A stretch of 64,000 nucleotides of DNA from CAYREV01 sp964423345 (GTDB lineage: Bacteria > Bacteroidota > Rhodothermia > Balneolales > Balneolaceae). Position 1 is the stretch's first letter; every line of letters begins with the position of its first letter. Below are positions 53,886 through 63,296 of the stretch, piece by piece. Under the pieces are notes generated by a model. The model saw only the letters and a program-made list of their open reading frames with translations. It did not search any database and was not told the origin of the DNA. Both the position numbers and the translations under genes were made by a program. The stretch is taken from assembly GCA_964423345.1 (NCBI GenBank), contig CAYREV010000014.1, forward strand, positions 1-64,000, written 5' to 3'.

Positions 53886-55352
53886 ATGCCTGAAACAGAA
53901 CTGGATAGCCTGGATAAAATCATATCCCTTTCAAAAGCGCGGGGTTTCGTCTACCAATCGTCCGATATTTATGGCGGACTGGGAGCCGTGTACGATTACG
54001 GCCCTTTGGGTGCGGAGCTGAAACGAAATATCCGCGATAACTGGTGGAGGGAGATGACTCAAAAGCATGATAATATCGTAGGTTTGGATGCCGCTATATT
54101 CATGCATCCCGACGTATGGAAAGCCAGCGGACATGTGGACGGATTCAACGACCCGATGATCGATGACAAGCAGTCGAACAAGCGCTATAGGGCTGATATG
54201 CTGATCGAGGGGGAGATTGCCAAGCTTCGAAGCGATGAAAAGTTTGAGAAGGCCGACAAGCTGCAGGAACGGCTCGATACGGCGGGCAGCCGCAAGGGGC
54301 TGTGCGAAGACCTTCACGAGCTCATCATGGAGTATGAGATCCGGGCACCCGAATCGGGCGCTTTCGACTGGACCGATGTACGGCAGTTCAACCTGATGTT
54401 CAGGACCCAGTTTGGGGCTACCTCGTCGGGCGATGAGGGAGACTCGGTATACCTGAGGCCCGAGACGGCCCAGGGTATTTTCGTAAATTTCAAGAATGTG
54501 ATGGATACCTCCCGCCAGAAGATCCCCTTCGGCATTGCCCAGGTTGGAAAGGCTTTTCGCAACGAGGTGGTCGCCCGGCAGTTTATATTTCGCATGCGGG
54601 AGTTCGAGCAGATGGAAATGCAGTATTTTGTGGAACCCGGGAACGACAAGGAGCAGTATGAGTATTGGCTGCAGCAGCGGATGGACTGGCACAAGAGCCT
54701 GGGTATACGGGAGCACAAGCTTCGGACGCATCCCCATCCCGAAGATAAGCTGGCCCACTACGCCGAGGCGGCGGCCGACATACAGTATGAATATCCCATA
54801 GGCTGGCAGGAGGTCGAGGGGGTCCATAACCGGACCGATTTTGACCTGTCGCAGCATGCCGAACACTCCGGCAAGAAACTGGAGTACTACGACCAGCAGA
54901 AACAGACCCGCTATACTCCCTATGTGGTCGAAACATCCATAGGGCTGGACCGGACGGTGATGATGGCCCTCTGCGACGCCTATCGCGAGGAGGAGGTAGA
55001 CGGCGACAGCCGGACCGTATTGAAGCTGCATCCGAAAATCGCCCCCACCAAAGTGGGGATCTTCCCGCTAATCAAGAAAGAGAAGCTTCAGGACCTTGCG
55101 CATAAAATTACCGAGGACCTCCGGGAGGATTTCAATGTCTTGTATGACGAGTCGGGTTCCATCGGAAAGCGCTACCGGCGCCAGGATGAGGCGGGCACCC
55201 CCTTCTGTGTCACCGTGGATTTCGACGGCGTCGAATCGGAAGGGGAGGATACCGTGACCATCCGATACCGGGACGACATGACCCAGGACAGGGTACCGGT
55301 AAGCCGCCTCCGCGAGGTTATCGATGATAAGATGAAGGCCTGGACCTCCTGA
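53886..55352 (+). CDS. glyS: Glycyl-tRNA synthetase (single-chain type)
   Basis: Class II aminoacyl-tRNA synthetase, the alpha2 form shared with eukaryotes and archaea. 488 residues with DIYGGLGAVYDYGPLGAELK (42-area), the insertion with KADKLQERL, motif 2 around FRNEVVARQFIFRMREFEQME, LRPETAQGIFVNFKN, and VVETSIGLDRTVMMAL (motif 3). C-terminal anticodon domain begins near KIAPTKVGIFPL. Symbol used as for single-chain GlyRS. Confidence 0.95.
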   Translation: MPETELDSLDKIISLSKARGFVYQSSDIYGGLGAVYDYGPLGAELKRNIRDNWWREMTQKHDNIVGLDAAIFMHPDVWKASGHVDGFNDPMIDDKQSNKRYRADMLIEGEIAKLRSDEKFEKADKLQERLDTAGSRKGLCEDLHELIMEYEIRAPESGAFDWTDVRQFNLMFRTQFGATSSGDEGDSVYLRPETAQGIFVNFKNVMDTSRQKIPFGIAQVGKAFRNEVVARQFIFRMREFEQMEMQYFVEPGNDKEQYEYWLQQRMDWHKSLGIREHKLRTHPHPEDKLAHYAEAAADIQYEYPIGWQEVEGVHNRTDFDLSQHAEHSGKKLEYYDQQKQTRYTPYVVETSIGLDRTVMMALCDAYREEEVDGDSRTVLKLHPKIAPTKVGIFPLIKKEKLQDLAHKITEDLREDFNVLYDESGSIGKRYRRQDEAGTPFCVTVDFDGVESEGEDTVTIRYRDDMTQDRVPVSRLREVIDDKMKAWTS

Positions 55353-55397
55353 TCAGATATTGCCGGACGGGCTTTTTAATTGAATTTGGATGCCGGT

Positions 55398-55982
55398 CTA
55401 CATGCCGGAGGTGGTGTCGGCCGCCGTATTGGCGATGCCGATAACTCCGCATCCGATCCTGGGCCCTGCAGCTCCAGAGGGCTGGGATTCCATATCGTCG
55501 GCGTTGGCGTGGACAATAATGCCCCGGCCGATGATGCTGTCCGGGCCGTTCAGGGTAATATCGGAGGCGGTAATCTCCAGGGTGCCGGTTCCTTCCTCAT
55601 TGGTCACCACGTTTCCGAGGTCCCCTGCATGGGTTTGCGTACCCGGTTCCCCGTGACGGTTTCCGTCGGGTGCATAATGGCCACCGGCCGAGGTGCCGTC
55701 CTGGGCCCTGCAGTCGCCATACCGGTGGATGTGGAAGCCGTGCCTGCTCATCGGTTCCAACCCATTGACGGTTGCGTTAACAGTGATCCCGGCGCTGTCT
55801 TTTTCAAAGGTGACGGTGCCGGAAATATCGTTGCCCTCGGTGGGATGAATCAACGCAATGGCCTTGGTGAAGTTCGTTTCAGGCTTCTGCTGTTTTTTGT
55901 CTGCCTGTTGGGGCTGTGTGCAGCCTGCGGCGGCCAGGGTTAAACAGCAGGCAGCTAGAAGGGTATGTTTAAATAATTGCAT
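55398..55982 (-). CDS. sodC: Cu/Zn superoxide dismutase, lipoprotein
   Basis: 194-residue periplasmic enzyme with a lipobox LAAAGC (Cys21). Copper and zinc ligands are all present: HGFHIH, GGHYAP, the HGEPGTQTHAGDLGN stretch and IVHANADD, plus the disulfide Cys and the PRIGCGVIGI arginine. A proline/glutamine-rich linker follows the lipid anchor. Single gene, convergent with glyS. Confidence 0.94.
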   Translation of the reverse strand: MQLFKHTLLAACCLTLAAAGCTQPQQADKKQQKPETNFTKAIALIHPTEGNDISGTVTFEKDSAGITVNATVNGLEPMSRHGFHIHRYGDCRAQDGTSAGGHYAPDGNRHGEPGTQTHAGDLGNVVTNEEGTGTLEITASDITLNGPDSIIGRGIIVHANADDMESQPSGAAGPRIGCGVIGIANTAADTTSGM

Positions 55983-56049
55983 GGTATATCGTTTTGTTAA
56001 TGGTTGGTTGAATTTCAGGTAAGAACAACAAGATGTGGATAAAACTCAT

Positions 56050-56814
56050 TCACTCCTGCAGGTATTTGGATGACCAGGTAGCCAATATGCTGCCGACATA
56101 ATTGCTGTCTTCCTCCCGGGCCAGCAGGTGATCGGCCCGGTCAAGGGAGATGAAGCTCTTGGGATGCTTGGCCATTTTGAAAATGGCGGCTGCATTGTCA
56201 ATGCCTACAATCTTGTCGACCGGCGAGTGAAAAATAAGCAGTGCGCGGTCAAGCGATTGAATACGCTGCTCCATATTGTTTTGCTCAAGATCGTCCAAAA
56301 ACTGTTTTTTAATCCTGAAAGAGCGTCCGGCCAGCGTTACCTCGGCTTCGCCGGTCTTCTCGATTTCATCGAGCTTGGGAGCAAAATTCTTTTTTACATG
56401 TTCGGGATTGGCCGGAGCGCCGATGGTAGCTAGCGCTTTGCTGCTTTCAATATGATGGGCCGCCTGCAATACCGCAGCGCCTCCAAGGGAATGCCCCACC
56501 AGTATTTCGGGCGAACTGAACTCCTTCTGCATATAGTCGGCCGCTGTAACGAGGTCGTCGATATTGGATGAAAAATTCGTCTCCGAAAAGTCTCCCTCGC
56601 TTTCCCCAAGGCCCGTAAAGTCAAACCGGAAAACGGCTATATTACGCTCGGTAAGCGCCCGGGCGATATTGCCTACCGCTTTCAGGTTTTTCGAACAGGT
56701 AAAGCAGTGGGCGAATAGGGCACAGGCTTTGGGAGAAGCCGAATCGGGCAGATCTATCCTGGCCGAAAGCGGGTCGCCGGATGAACCGTCAAACTGCAGT
56801 TTTTCTGATTTCAT
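56050..56814 (-). CDS. Alpha/beta hydrolase (OsmC-associated type, no OsmC domain)
   Basis: 254 residues: FAHCFTCSKNLKAVGNIARAL near the N-terminus, oxyanion-region RFDFTGLGES, nucleophile GHSLGG with Ser109, SPVDKIV (Asp) and RADHLL (His). The N-terminal CFTCSK motif is shared with hydrolase domains fused to OsmC; here the protein stops before such a domain. Substrate unknown. Divergent from the VOC gene. Confidence 0.88.
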   Translation of the reverse strand: MKSEKLQFDGSSGDPLSARIDLPDSASPKACALFAHCFTCSKNLKAVGNIARALTERNIAVFRFDFTGLGESEGDFSETNFSSNIDDLVTAADYMQKEFSSPEILVGHSLGGAAVLQAAHHIESSKALATIGAPANPEHVKKNFAPKLDEIEKTGEAEVTLAGRSFRIKKQFLDDLEQNNMEQRIQSLDRALLIFHSPVDKIVGIDNAAAIFKMAKHPKSFISLDRADHLLAREEDSNYVGSILATWSSKYLQE

Positions 56815-56885
56815 TATGCGTCGTCTATTTTTATTTTAGTGTTGTTATTACCCATAAAGAAATAAAGAGTAGAAAAGTTCTTACC

Positions 56886-57311
56886 ATGTCAGCCAATATA
56901 CAACCGTTTCACCTTGCTTTTCCCGTTTCCGACCTGGATGAAACCCTTCACTTTTACCGGGATCTGCTCGGATGCGATACCGGCCGGAGTTCGGACAAAT
57001 GGATAGATTTCAATTTCTGGGGACACCAGGTCGTGGCGCATCTCAGTCCCGACGAGGCGGGGAAATCGAGCACCAATGAAGTTGACGGGCATGAAGTGCC
57101 GGCCAAGCACTTCGGGCTGATCCTTGAATGGGAGCAGTGGGAAGAGCTGGCGGCACGGCTCAGGGAGGCGGATGTGGATTTCGTTATCGAGCCTTATGTG
57201 CGTTTCGAGGGCAAACCCGGCGAGCAGGCCACCATGTTCTTCCTGGACCCGAGCGGCAATGCCCTGGAGTTCAAGGCCTTCCGCAACAGGGAGCAGATCT
57301 TTGCGAAGTAG
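56886..57311 (+). CDS. VOC-family (glyoxalase/dioxygenase-like) protein
   Basis: 141 residues from MSANIQPFHLAF. One VOC module pair: PFHLAFPVSDLDETLHFYRDLLGC, metal ligands His8 and a later His in KHFGLILEW, and Glu in DPSGNALEFKAF. Could be a dioxygenase, glyoxalase or isomerase. A longer frame from 56781 overlaps the divergent hydrolase start and is rejected. Confidence 0.88.
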   Translation: MSANIQPFHLAFPVSDLDETLHFYRDLLGCDTGRSSDKWIDFNFWGHQVVAHLSPDEAGKSSTNEVDGHEVPAKHFGLILEWEQWEELAARLREADVDFVIEPYVRFEGKPGEQATMFFLDPSGNALEFKAFRNREQIFAK

Positions 57312-57338
57312 GTGCCGGCAACACTCTATACGCTTGCT

Positions 57339-59306
57339 TTATTGGAACTCCTGCTCTATCTCACTGGCTTCGGTGGCCAGCTCTTCCCAGTCGGAATAGG
57401 CTTCCACCAGTTCCGCCTTCAGCTTGTCGTACTCCATGGAGATCTCCCTGACCTGTTCGGAGTCGTCATAGAAGCCGGAGTCGGCCATCAGCTTTTCAAT
57501 TTCTGACTTGCGCTCCTCCAGCTTTTCGATGCGGGACTCCAGGGCATCCAGTTTATTCTTTACCGGTTTGAGCTTTTTATACTTCTGCTGCCTTTTTTGA
57601 GCTTCAATCCGGCGTTCCTCCTTTCGGGAAAGTTGTCCCCCCTCGCTCCTGTCGGAATCTGCCCGGGCCGTCGTTTCCGTGACCTTTAAATCCTCCTGCT
57701 CCTCCTTTTTCTTCTGAAGGTAGTAGGAGACATTGCCCAGGTAGGTCCTGATATATTCCGGCTGCACCTCCAACACCTTGTTTACAATGGGGTCGAGGAA
57801 ATCCCGGTCGTGGGAGACAATCATAAAAGTGCCTTCATACTGTTTAAGAGCCTGCTGAAGGATTTTTTTCGATTGCATGTCAAGGTGGTTGGTCGGCTCG
57901 TCAAAGATCAGGAAATTGGCGGGAGAAAGCAGCATGCGGGCAAGGGCCAGTCGGCTTTTTTCTCCCCCGGAGAGCACGGAAACTTTTTTGAAGACATCGT
58001 CGCCCTGAAACAGGAAACATCCAAGGATGGTACGAAGGCGGGTTTCGGTTTCCCGGGGAGCGGCCTCCCGCATAATCCCGAGGGCATCCTTGCCGAGGTC
58101 CAGCTCGTCGGCCTGGTGCTGTGCAAAATAGGAGGTGGTTACATTGTAGCCGGCTTCGCGGGAACCGGCGTCCACCGGCTCGTGTCCCGCAAGGATTCGG
58201 ACCAGGGTAGACTTGCCCGCCCCGTTGGGTCCTACGATGGCGATCTTGTCGCCGCGGTCGACCGTATAGTCGAGCTTATCAAAAACCTGTACGTCGCCGT
58301 AGCTTTTGCTGACTTCCCGGAGTTTTATCACTTCGGCACCGCTACGCTCGGGAGGGGGGAAGCGAAAGGAAATCTCCTCTTCCTGTTCATCCAGCTCGAT
58401 CTTGTCCATCTTCTCCAGCTGCTTGATACGGCTTTGCACCTGCTTGGCTTTGCTGGCTTTATAGCGGAAACGGTCTATGAACTCCCGGGTCTGTTTGATT
58501 TCCCGCTGCTGGTTCTTGTAGGCCTGCCGCAGATGCTCCTGCCGCTCTTCATATTTTTCCTCGTAATAGGAGTAGTTGCCGGCATAATCTTCCAGGTCGC
58601 CCCGCTCGAGGGCCAGGGTACGGGTGGTGATCTTGTCCAGAAAAGCCTTGTCGTGAGAGACGATGATGACGGCGCCTTCGTAGTCCAGCAGAAAATTTTC
58701 AATCCATTGAAGGGATTCGATATCGAGGTGGTTGGTGGGCTCATCCAGCAGCAGGTAGGTGGGGCGCTTGAGCAGCAGTTTGGCCAGGGCGATGCGCATC
58801 AGCCATCCGCCGCTGAATTCGGTGGTGGAGCGTGAAAAATCCTCCTTGTCGAAACCCAGCCCCATAAGCACTTTTTCTATATCCGAGTGCAGCGTATAGG
58901 CCCCTGACTGCTCGAGGCGGTCCTGCAGTTCCCCGTAGCGCTTCATGGCGGCATCATGCCCGTCGGTTCCCGCTTCCCGGCCTGCCAGTTCCCTGCGGGC
59001 CGCCTCCACCTGCTCTTCCAGCCTGAGGAGCTCATCAAAAGCGCTTTCAACCTCTTCAAGAACGGTCAGCTCCGGGTCGGGCTCGACGCCGTCCTGCGGC
59101 AGGTATCCGACCGTTGCCGCATTTGAGAGCTGCATGGTGCCGCCGGACGTTTCCATCTCGCCGGCAATGATTTTAAGCAGGGTCGATTTCCCCGCCCCGT
59201 TGGGCCCCACCAGCCCCACCCGTTCTCCGGGGTTGATCAATACGGAAACCTCGTCAAGCAGCTGACGGTCTCCAAGGGTAAGCGATACGTTTTTAAGCTG
59301 TAGCAA
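57339..59306 (-). CDS. ABC-F family ATPase
   Basis: 655-residue protein with two ABC modules: Walker A GPNGAGKSTLLKI and GPNGAGKSTLVRIL, signatures FSGGW and LSGGEKS, Walker B ILLLDEPTNHLD and FLIFDEPTNHLD. Between them lies the P-site tRNA-interaction linker (YEEKYEERQEHLRQAYKNQQREIKQ), and a C-terminal coiled coil of about 100 residues. No membrane domain, so it is a ribosome-acting ABC-F protein, of the Uup/YheS subgroup by its coiled coil. Confidence 0.93.
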   Translation of the reverse strand: MLQLKNVSLTLGDRQLLDEVSVLINPGERVGLVGPNGAGKSTLLKIIAGEMETSGGTMQLSNAATVGYLPQDGVEPDPELTVLEEVESAFDELLRLEEQVEAARRELAGREAGTDGHDAAMKRYGELQDRLEQSGAYTLHSDIEKVLMGLGFDKEDFSRSTTEFSGGWLMRIALAKLLLKRPTYLLLDEPTNHLDIESLQWIENFLLDYEGAVIIVSHDKAFLDKITTRTLALERGDLEDYAGNYSYYEEKYEERQEHLRQAYKNQQREIKQTREFIDRFRYKASKAKQVQSRIKQLEKMDKIELDEQEEEISFRFPPPERSGAEVIKLREVSKSYGDVQVFDKLDYTVDRGDKIAIVGPNGAGKSTLVRILAGHEPVDAGSREAGYNVTTSYFAQHQADELDLGKDALGIMREAAPRETETRLRTILGCFLFQGDDVFKKVSVLSGGEKSRLALARMLLSPANFLIFDEPTNHLDMQSKKILQQALKQYEGTFMIVSHDRDFLDPIVNKVLEVQPEYIRTYLGNVSYYLQKKKEEQEDLKVTETTARADSDRSEGGQLSRKEERRIEAQKRQQKYKKLKPVKNKLDALESRIEKLEERKSEIEKLMADSGFYDDSEQVREISMEYDKLKAELVEAYSDWEELATEASEIEQEFQ

Positions 59307-59397
59307 GTCGGGTAATTATTTAATGATCCAGCGGCTAAAGTTAGGCATTTAATGGCAAAGGGTTAAGCCGTTCTGCGGGAAGGAACCGCCTGCCGCG

Positions 59398-60771
59398 TCA
59401 ATCCGGGGTTGAAAATAGGGAACGGTGGACGGCATTGACGGTTTCAATAAGTTTTTGGCGGGGAATGACCAGGTTAAGGTTCCTTTTGGCCTCACTGTAG
59501 GATATCATGGAGAGTGAGGAGGAGGCGATACATCCGAGGATGTTTTCCGTAATTTCCCGAACCTCTTCAACACGGCAGCCGATAAGGCTGATCAATCCCT
59601 GCTCTTTGAGGACCTCTACCGTGCCCAGCGCTTTCAGCTCGGCTATCATCTCTTCCACTTCGGGATGATGCTTCAGGGCCACCGAAACCGCAGCTTCGGT
59701 AGTGGTTACTATATCCACCGGGGTGTGATAAGTGTTCAGTATCTGAAAGACATCAGCCAGGAATTCGTAGCCGGGGAGTTCGGCCCGGCAGTCGACGGTA
59801 ATGATGACGATATCCTCAAGGTACGCCATCGCCCTGGCGGGATAGGGCGCGGGCGAGTCGTTTTGTATGAGGGTCCCGGCCTGTCCGGGCTCAAAAATAT
59901 TTTTTACCCGGATGGGAATACCCTTGTCGGATGCGGGTTTCATGGTGGAGGGATGCAGTATCTTGGCGCCGAAATAGGCCAGGTCGGTCGCCTCCCGGAA
60001 GCTAAGCTGTTGTATGGGGCGGGCCTCTTCTACTACCCGGGGATCGCAGGTGTAGATGCCGCTCACATCGGTCCATATTTCTATGGCTTCAGCATCCAGG
60101 GCCGTCCCTACCAGGCTGGCGCTGTAATCGGAGCCCTCAAAACCGAGGGTGGTGGTATTGCCCTCCGTGTCGGAACCGTAATAGCCTCCCATCACGGGCA
60201 GTTTTCCCTCTTCAACCTTGCCGGCAAGCTGTTTTATGGTGCTGCGGATGACCGAACGGTCGGGGTTGGCCATGCCGTAAGCGGAATCGGTCCTGATAAT
60301 GTCGGCCGCGTCGATCCAGCAGGTATCCAGGCCGTATACGGATCCGCAGATGGCAAAGAGGCGGGATGAAAGTTTCTCTCCAATGCTTGCAACCGCATCT
60401 TTTTTTCGGGCTTCGAGCGTTCGGGCCTCGGATATTTCCGTAAGCAGGTCCCGGAGGTCCGTTATGCATCGTTCAATCCAATCCAGGCACTCCTGTTTCT
60501 GCCGGTCGATATCGCTGTTCCCCTGGTGTTCCATGAAATTGGATATCAGGAGCCGGTGCCGCCGGCTGATCTCTTCCGCTATGGAGAGGGACTGCCGGTA
60601 GTCGACCAGGGCAAGTTCTGCGGCTGCTACCAGCTGGCGGGTAGTGCGCGCCGTGGCAGATACCACTACCACGGGACTGCGGTAGCCCTCAATAATATGC
60701 AGGACCTCCCGCCAGGTGTGTTCATCACCCATGGAGGTGCCACCGAATTTCAATACCGTAATATTACTCAT
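59398..60771 (-). CDS. Aspartate kinase
   Basis: First step of the aspartate pathway. 457 residues, monofunctional: VLKFGGTSMGD (6-16), GFEGSDYSASLVGTAL in place of the usual GRGGSD, and a C-terminal pair of ACT domains (VIITVDCRAELPGYEFLADVF, ISLIGCRVEEVREIT) for feedback control by lysine or threonine. No homoserine dehydrogenase domain is attached. Partner of asd at 52669. Confidence 0.93.
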   Translation of the reverse strand: MSNITVLKFGGTSMGDEHTWREVLHIIEGYRSPVVVVSATARTTRQLVAAAELALVDYRQSLSIAEEISRRHRLLISNFMEHQGNSDIDRQKQECLDWIERCITDLRDLLTEISEARTLEARKKDAVASIGEKLSSRLFAICGSVYGLDTCWIDAADIIRTDSAYGMANPDRSVIRSTIKQLAGKVEEGKLPVMGGYYGSDTEGNTTTLGFEGSDYSASLVGTALDAEAIEIWTDVSGIYTCDPRVVEEARPIQQLSFREATDLAYFGAKILHPSTMKPASDKGIPIRVKNIFEPGQAGTLIQNDSPAPYPARAMAYLEDIVIITVDCRAELPGYEFLADVFQILNTYHTPVDIVTTTEAAVSVALKHHPEVEEMIAELKALGTVEVLKEQGLISLIGCRVEEVREITENILGCIASSSLSMISYSEAKRNLNLVIPRQKLIETVNAVHRSLFSTPD

Positions 60772-60834
60772 CTGCTGCTGACTGTTAAACTAAAAGAGGG
60801 GAAGATACAAACAGATCGGTGAGAATTAAATGTG

Positions 60835-61893
60835 TTAATTGGATTCATTATCACGGTCGATGAGCTGGTTGACCCGAAACCCCATTCGCTTCAGCTCGAC
60901 GGAGTAGGAAAGAAGGAAACGAAAAATTTTCTGTATGGGGATGGACTGCGTGATCCCGTAGGTGATCTCTCTTTTTTCCTCCACGTAAATGGAATCGGTG
61001 TAGGGATCGAAGGGACGGTAATCTGCGGCTTTTAATGGATCGGGCACCAGGTGAATTGAGGAGGTGGCCGTGGCCGTATTGGTCAGCCCCACCCATTCCA
61101 GTGTACGAAAGCCATCCCGCGATCCCAGGATCAGTCCCCCGCTGATCCCCCGGTTGAACAGGGCGTCGGTCTGGAAGTCCCCGGAATCATTGCGATTGGG
61201 ATTGCTGACAATTCCGCGGGTCACCATGGGGTGCCCCTGCGGATATCCCATGATGTAGACAAAGGAGCCCCACTGCAGTTTCCTGGGGTCGCCCGACTTT
61301 ATGTTCAGGGCGGGAGCACGGAGGGAGGGGAATTGGCTCTGTTTGACTTTCAGCAGGGCCAGGTCCGACTTTTGATTGATCCCTATAATCTCAAAATTAC
61401 CCACTTCGGGAAGGTCATAAATCAGGTTGTTCTGTTCTTTCTTGATTTTAACGGAGCTGATAAAGGTGTTGGGTTCAACCCCGTCCCGGTCGATATAGGT
61501 AATCACCGTGTCGGGGTAGTCCACCACATGGGCATTGGTAAGCAAGGCGACCCTCCGCTCGTGGGAAAATATCGATATCGCCGTCCCGGCCGTACTGGCC
61601 GTGCTGGAAATGGTGTTATCGGCTATTTCGTTGACATCCACCGTCTTAAGCTCCTCCCTGGTTATGAGGCGGTCATTAAAGGTATAGGTAACATAGATGC
61701 CGCTTGCCGAGATGCGTTTTACCGACCTCAGAATGTCCTTGAGTTCATCGGAGACGTCACGCGTGGGGAAAGAGGTGGTATAGGCGTCGGTTATCCCGGG
61801 AGATGGCCGCTGCCCCGGGGGATGGGAGGAGGCGCACCCCAGCATGATCAGGGCTGCTAAAAGAAATGTCGGTATGCGAAGGAATAAAGCCAT
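60835..61893 (-). CDS. Trypsin-like serine protease lipoprotein
   Basis: 352 residues with lipobox LIMLGC (Cys20). The catalytic triad is His122 (TNAHVV), Asp177 (KSDLALLKV) and Ser251 in NRGISGGLIL, where the classical GNSGG is altered before the SGG core. No PDZ domain follows. Likely periplasmic or surface-anchored; substrate unknown. Located 63 bases after the aspartate kinase start. Confidence 0.85.
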   Translation of the reverse strand: MALFLRIPTFLLAALIMLGCASSHPPGQRPSPGITDAYTTSFPTRDVSDELKDILRSVKRISASGIYVTYTFNDRLITREELKTVDVNEIADNTISSTASTAGTAISIFSHERRVALLTNAHVVDYPDTVITYIDRDGVEPNTFISSVKIKKEQNNLIYDLPEVGNFEIIGINQKSDLALLKVKQSQFPSLRAPALNIKSGDPRKLQWGSFVYIMGYPQGHPMVTRGIVSNPNRNDSGDFQTDALFNRGISGGLILGSRDGFRTLEWVGLTNTATATSSIHLVPDPLKAADYRPFDPYTDSIYVEEKREITYGITQSIPIQKIFRFLLSYSVELKRMGFRVNQLIDRDNESN

Positions 61894-62023
61894 GGAATCA
61901 GTCTTGTCAGGTCATTCCGGATCTCAATAACCGGTGCTTGCCGGGGCCGGACCCCCTTAATTCATAACCGTTTAACAGTCGGCCGGCTTGCCCCCAGAGA
62001 CAGGGCTGCCGAAACATATAGGT

Positions 62024-63268
62024 TCATAACGTACTATCCAGCACTTTCATTATGGCCTTATACACATTGGTCAGGCCGATGACAACCGTACAAAGTACGA
62101 TTATCCCCATCAGCATATTATAAAATTTCGTATTAATAGTCGATTCGCCGAGCAGGCTGGTATCATTCATGACAAGCAGCAGGAAAACAGCCACAAAGGG
62201 AAGGATCAGGCCGTTGAGGGCCTGCGCCAGTATGATGGCTGGTATGGGTTGCACCTGCAGGACCCCGAAAATGATGCCGGTCAACAGCACGCCCCCCCAG
62301 ACCATGCGCATGTACCTTCCCTTGTCGCTCCAGGCCGCTTCCGTGGGATTGCCGAGCATGCCCCGTGCAGTCAGGGCGGCCGCCAGGGGAGCGGTAAGGG
62401 CCGAGCTTAGTCCGGCTGCACAAAGCCCGATGCCGAAAAAGGCCGAAGCCCAGCTTCCCAGGGTGGCGCCGAGGCGCCCGGCCAGTGCTTCGTAGGTAAA
62501 TTCGCCGGCAACGGAAGTTCCCGCTACCAGCACCGCCATGGAAACCACTCCCCCGAGAATGACAGCCGTCGACAGGCTGAATCTCATCTCTTTTATGTTT
62601 TGGGTATGGCGGAGGCCCGAACCCAGAAACAGGTTGTAGGGGACCACCGTGGTTCCGACCAGGCCGATGACCAGGATTTCCGCTCCGGTGGGAAGGCGGG
62701 GCACAAACATTGATGAGAGCAGCTCGCCGATCGGCGGTTGCATGATGACGGCCGTTGAGACAAAACAGATGCCCATGACGGCCACGATGATCCCCAGCAG
62801 CTGAGCAATCATTTTGGTGGATCCGAACCAGAGCAGAAGGAAAGCCGCCAGGCCTATCGCCAGGGTAAGGGTTACCGTCGAGGTGTCGACGATCAGCCGG
62901 GCGCCCTCAACGGAACCGAGGATGTTACCGGCTTCGTAGGCTGCGCAGCCCAGTACTATGGAGATAAGCACCAGGTAGGAGGCGCTTCTGCCGGCAAGGG
63001 AACGATTGAAACGGCCCTTGAGGGCTTCTCCGAGGTTTTTCCCGGAAGCGATGGTCAGCCGGGCGCTTGCCTCCTGCAATATTACGCAGGCCACCGTTGA
63101 GAAGGCGAGGGCCCAGAGCAGGGTGAAACCGTAGCCCGATCCGGCCGAAGCGGCTGTAGTGATGGTTCCGGGCCCGATAAAAGCGGCCGAAAGCACCGCC
63201 CAAAAAAGAATATTCAGAAGACGATTTCTCACTGTTAATGAGGGTATGCGGAATGTTGAATTAGACAA
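62024..63268 (-). CDS. Nramp-like transporter lacking metal-binding residues
   Basis: 414-residue LeuT-fold protein with about 11 helices. It aligns with MntH-type proteins, but the metal site is altered: the first-helix DPGN is GPGT (32-35) and the sixth-helix MPH is VPY (209-211), so three known Mn ligands (Asp, Asn, Met) are absent. The start TTG is uncertain; GTG at 63232 is an alternative. It follows an oxoprolinase-family gene by 28 bases. From memory, similar Nramp relatives (YcsG) lie in 5-oxoprolinase operons of Bacillus. Confidence 0.82.
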   Translation of the reverse strand: MSNSTFRIPSLTVRNRLLNILFWAVLSAAFIGPGTITTAASAGSGYGFTLLWALAFSTVACVILQEASARLTIASGKNLGEALKGRFNRSLAGRSASYLVLISIVLGCAAYEAGNILGSVEGARLIVDTSTVTLTLAIGLAAFLLLWFGSTKMIAQLLGIIVAVMGICFVSTAVIMQPPIGELLSSMFVPRLPTGAEILVIGLVGTTVVPYNLFLGSGLRHTQNIKEMRFSLSTAVILGGVVSMAVLVAGTSVAGEFTYEALAGRLGATLGSWASAFFGIGLCAAGLSSALTAPLAAALTARGMLGNPTEAAWSDKGRYMRMVWGGVLLTGIIFGVLQVQPIPAIILAQALNGLILPFVAVFLLLVMNDTSLLGESTINTKFYNMLMGIIVLCTVVIGLTNVYKAIMKVLDSTL

Positions 63269-63296
63269 TTAATCATTCATAACTCAACATTCAAAA

